Below the pieces are notes generated by a model, which was not told the origin of the DNA, did not search any database, and saw only the letters and a list, made by a program, of their open reading frames with translations. Below are positions 5,919-6,062 of a stretch of 6,062 nt of DNA, in pieces. Both the position numbers and the translations under genes were made by a program. Numbering within the stretch: the first letter of the stretch is position 1; the number at the start of each line of letters is the position of its first letter. This DNA is from Christiangramia sp. (lineage in GTDB: Bacteria; Bacteroidota; Bacteroidia; Flavobacteriales; Flavobacteriaceae). Location of the stretch: contig JAGXII010000103.1 in assembly GCA_024635735.1 (NCBI GenBank), positions 1-6,062 on the forward strand, written 5' to 3'.

Positions 5919-5926
5919 TACATTTG
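5919..5926 (+). promoter_or_regulatory. Predicted guaB promoter -7 box
   Basis: TACATTTG matches TAnnTTTG exactly. Transcription should begin near 5930, giving a leader of about 21 nt. No TTG occurs at the expected -33 distance, so the promoter may be weak alone or need an activator. Confidence 0.6.
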
Positions 5927-5929
5927 CAC

Positions 5930-5949
5930 GCAATTAAATCCTTAATTGC
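5930..5949 (+). promoter_or_regulatory. Perfect 8-bp hairpin filling the guaB leader
   Basis: GCAATTAA (5930-5937) and TTAATTGC (5942-5949) are exact reverse complements around the loop ATCC. The repeat begins at the predicted first transcribed base and ends one base before the ATG, so it occupies essentially the whole leader. It could be an mRNA hairpin that limits or stabilises translation, or a DNA operator just downstream of the promoter. The repeat is certain; its role is not known. Confidence 0.5.
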
Positions 5950-5950
5950 A

Positions 5951-6062
5951 ATGACCGCACACGAATCAAAAATACTGGGAGACGGACTTACTTACGATGA
6001 CGTATTATTAGTTCCTGCTTACTCTGAAGTATTGCCCAGAGAAGTTAGCATTCAGTCTAAAT
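5951..6062 (+). CDS. guaB: Inosine-5'-monophosphate dehydrogenase, N-terminal part (runs off the window)
   Basis: Only the first 37 codons are present. MTAHESKILGDGLTYDDVLL (1-20) followed by VPAYSEVLPREVS is the standard IMPDH N-terminus (GLTYDDVLLVP motif), well conserved across bacteria. The enzyme oxidises IMP to XMP with NAD+, the committed step of guanine nucleotide synthesis. The catalytic Cys loop and CBS domains lie beyond the window. The start is set by the family N-terminus and by the promoter and leader hairpin directly upstream. It is 57 bp after the membrane-protein gene and has its own promoter, so it is probably not part of that operon, although read-through is possible. Confidence 0.95.
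   Translation, partial: MTAHESKILGDGLTYDDVLLVPAYSEVLPREVSIQSK

Noticed and set aside
5930..5950. Purine riboswitch ahead of guaB
   Set aside because: The leader is only about 21 nt with one hairpin, far too short for a known aptamer plus expression platform.

Overview
The window reads as ordinary chromosomal DNA of a marine-type Flavobacteriaceae (Bacteroidota), possibly close to Gramella/Christiangramia. Three things suggest this: the AT-rich composition, the protein sequences (for example the GuaB N-terminus and the divergent HMG-CoA lyase), and a Bacteroidota-type -7 promoter box (TAnnTTTG) ahead of all five predicted transcription units, with no Shine-Dalgarno sequences. The genus is a guess from memory; the phylum-level call is well supported. 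I see no mobile element, tRNA, rRNA or CRISPR array.

Layout. On the minus strand at the left end is pepT (tripeptide aminopeptidase, M20B). It diverges from pyrD (class 2 dihydroorotate dehydrogenase) across a 188-bp region holding two inverted repeats and a promoter for each gene. Next is a stand-alone, divergent hydroxymethylglutaryl-CoA lyase gene (leucine degradation / ketone body formation). Its promoter box lies so close to the ATG that the mRNA should be almost leaderless. Then come three genes that look like one operon: an OprO/OprP-like outer-membrane porin, a secreted FMN-binding-domain protein with an SGAT flavinylation motif, and a four-helix inner-membrane protein overlapping it by one base (TAATG). 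The window ends with the first 37 codons of guaB (IMP dehydrogenase), preceded by its promoter and a perfect 8-bp hairpin in the short leader.

How the genes relate. pepT, pyrD, the lyase gene and guaB are housekeeping or catabolic genes with separate promoters and no evident common pathway. The porin / FMN-binding / membrane-protein cluster is the part most likely to be a poorly described system. Its parts span the outer membrane, the periplasm and the inner membrane, and the periplasmic part looks like a covalent flavoprotein. A 23-bp near-perfect palindrome with an AAT-n-ATT core, resembling Fur-family boxes, sits just upstream of the porin -33 element. My hypothesis is a metal- or redox-regulated extracytoplasmic electron-transfer or uptake module. 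That function is inference; the gene order, motif, overlap and palindrome are directly visible.
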